Source of the DNA: Coleofasciculus sp. S288
Lineage (GTDB): Bacteria > Cyanobacteriota > Cyanobacteriia > Cyanobacteriales > Coleofasciculaceae
DNA: 6,949 bases
Direction of reading: 5' to 3'
Assembly: GCA_020216575.1 (NCBI GenBank)
Contig: JAIUYC010000198.1
Coordinates: 1 to 6,949, forward strand
Shown here: positions 5,856-6,949 of the stretch, piece after piece
Layout of the letters: each line of letters starts with the position of its first letter
Position numbering within the stretch: position 1 is the stretch's first letter
Notes under the pieces: model-generated
The model's input: only the letters and a program-made list of their open reading frames with translations
Databases searched by the model: none
Told to the model about the DNA's origin: nothing
Translations under genes and position numbers: made by a program

Positions 5856-6949
5856 ATGCATAGCGCGATGACAAACGCACTCAGAAGGCAGAGGCCTTCC
5901 TGGAAACTGTTGGTAATCGCTGCTCTTATCCTTTTTGGAGGGATTGGAGCTTATACTCTATGGCGATCGCAATTCTTTAGCACTCGAACTGCTCAACCGA
6001 CAAAAAATGTAACCCCTAAAATACAAACAGTTACAGCGTTGGGATACCTAGAACCGCAGGGCAAAGTCATCAAGCTATCAGCCCCCACCTCCTCTGGAGG
6101 AACCACTCGAGTCGAGCAACTGTTGGTGAAGCAGGGCGATCACGTTAAAGCAGGACAAGTCATTGCTATCTTGGATAGTCGCGATCGCCTCCAAGCCGCT
6201 TTAGTCGAAGCTCAAGAGCAGGTAAAGGTGCAACAATCCAATCTAGCCGTCGTCAAAGCAGGTGCTAAACGGGGTGAGATTAACGCCCAAAAAGCTGAGA
6301 TCGAGCGACTAGAAGCACAGCGCCAGGGTGATATTCAAGCACAGATGGAAACCGTTGCCCGACTCCAGGCAGAACTGCAAAATGCCCAGACGGAGGCGCA
6401 GCGCTATGAGTCGCTGTATCAGCAAGGTGCGGTTTCAGCCTCACTGCGCGATAGTAAGCAACTGACACTCTCCACGGCACAACGCAACCTGCAAGAAGCA
6501 CAGGCAGTTCTGAGGAGGATTCAAACGACGCGATCGCCAGAGCTAACGTCCGCCAAAGCCACATTAGATCGCATTGCCGAAGTGCGTCCGGTGGATGTGC
6601 AGGCAGCACAGGCACAAGTTGATTATGCGATCGCTGCCGTGCAGGAGACAAAAGCACAGCTCGATCTAGCATATGTCCGCACCCCCCAAGATGGCGTAGT
6701 GCTGGATATTCACACCCGTCCCGGCGAATTGATATCCAACGACGGCATTATTGAACTGGGACGAACCAATCAGATGACTGCTGTTTTGGAAGTTTATGAG
6801 AGTGACATTGGCAAGGTGAAAATCGGACAAAAAACAAAACTCTTTGCCGATAGTCGTCCCGATGCACTCTATGGCAAAGTCACCCACAGTGGTGTGAAAG
6901 TGAAGCGCCAGAATGTCGTGAATTCCGATCCCGCAGGCAACATTGACGC
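5856..6949 (+). CDS. DevB/HlyD-type ABC exporter membrane fusion protein (3' truncated by window)
   Basis: The frame is open from ATG 5856 to the right edge, giving 364 residues with no stop. It is the periplasmic adaptor of a tripartite ABC exporter and would link an inner-membrane DevC/DevA-like transporter to a TolC-like outer-membrane channel. A basic N-terminus is followed by one membrane anchor (about 18-36). The first lipoyl half is near 70-110 (VKQGDHVKAGQVIAILDSRD), a long coiled-coil hairpin covers 111-270, and the second lipoyl half is near 273-302 (YVRTPQDGVVLDIHTRPGEL). The hairpin tip carries Arg183, Leu187 and Ser194, matching the RxxxLxxxxxxS TolC-contact motif of AcrA and MacA. 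The beta-barrel starts near 305. In Anabaena, DevBCA exports heterocyst glycolipids, but paralogs are many and the cargo here is unknown. A weak GAGAA precedes the start; Met5 (5868) is a poorer alternative. Two operator-like palindromes upstream suggest TetR control. Full-length relatives are somewhat longer, so only the C-terminus is missing. Confidence 0.92.
   Translation, partial: MHSAMTNALRRQRPSWKLLVIAALILFGGIGAYTLWRSQFFSTRTAQPTKNVTPKIQTVTALGYLEPQGKVIKLSAPTSSGGTTRVEQLLVKQGDHVKAGQVIAILDSRDRLQAALVEAQEQVKVQQSNLAVVKAGAKRGEINAQKAEIERLEAQRQGDIQAQMETVARLQAELQNAQTEAQRYESLYQQGAVSASLRDSKQLTLSTAQRNLQEAQAVLRRIQTTRSPELTSAKATLDRIAEVRPVDVQAAQAQVDYAIAAVQETKAQLDLAYVRTPQDGVVLDIHTRPGELISNDGIIELGRTNQMTAVLEVYESDIGKVKIGQKTKLFADSRPDALYGKVTHSGVKVKRQNVVNSDPAGNID

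Larger units (their letters stand above)
2602..6634. repeat. HIP1 octamers GCGATCGC (8 copies)
   Basis: Perfect HIP1 octamers start at 2602, 4096, 4366, 5171, 5963, 6181, 6530 and 6627. Chance expectation for an 8-mer in 6.9 kb is about 0.1, so the sequence is strongly over-represented, as known for many cyanobacterial genomes. Seven lie inside coding sequence and one (4096) in the gap after the SDR gene. None occurs in the first 2.6 kb. Confidence 0.9.

Noticed and set aside
6280..6672. Open frame of 130 codons on the minus strand
   Set aside because: It lies wholly opposite the well-supported DevB-like gene, and its product (rich in P, A, L and R) shows no recognisable domain.

Overview
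The window looks like chromosomal DNA of a cyanobacterium, probably a filamentous or large-genome lineage. Eight perfect copies of the HIP1 octamer GCGATCGC occur in 6.9 kb. The gaps between genes carry heptamer-phased short repeats of the kind known from filamentous cyanobacteria, and several proteins (DUF4079, DUF1997, a DevB-type membrane fusion protein, a small atypical SDR) belong to families that are abundant in cyanobacteria. Genus cannot be fixed from the sequence alone.

Layout, left to right. Positions 1-297 hold no gene that I can support, only repeats: a small nested palindromic MITE-like element and two short repeat tracts. A 486-residue pure ankyrin-repeat protein is encoded on the minus strand (298-1758). 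Divergent to it is a four-helix DUF4079 membrane protein (1925-2395) with a histidine pattern suggestive of two haems. This gene converges on a DUF1997 gene (2491-3201, minus), and the 95-bp gap between the two stop codons is almost entirely an inverted array of heptamers. Divergent to DUF1997 is an NAD(P)-binding atypical SDR (3426-4085). It is followed on the same strand by a membrane-anchored lambda-endolysin-like GH104 muramidase (4205-4936). The right end is a divergent regulator/exporter module: a TetR/AefR-like repressor (5093-5752, minus) and a DevB/HlyD-type ABC-exporter membrane fusion protein (5856 to beyond the right edge, plus).

The clearest functional unit is the right-hand module. 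The 103-bp gap between tetR and the devB-like gene contains two near-identical 15-bp palindromes of consensus ACTAAAYRGTTTAGT. Each sits at the same distance behind a TTGACA/TTGACT -35 box, one promoter facing each way. This suggests that one repressor controls both its own gene and the exporter with the same geometry. The rest of the exporter (DevC-like permease and DevA-like ATPase) is expected just past the right edge but is not visible. The other genes are separate, mostly housekeeping-type or unknown cyanobacterial genes with no evident shared pathway. I see no CRISPR array, tRNA, rRNA, intact transposase or defence system.
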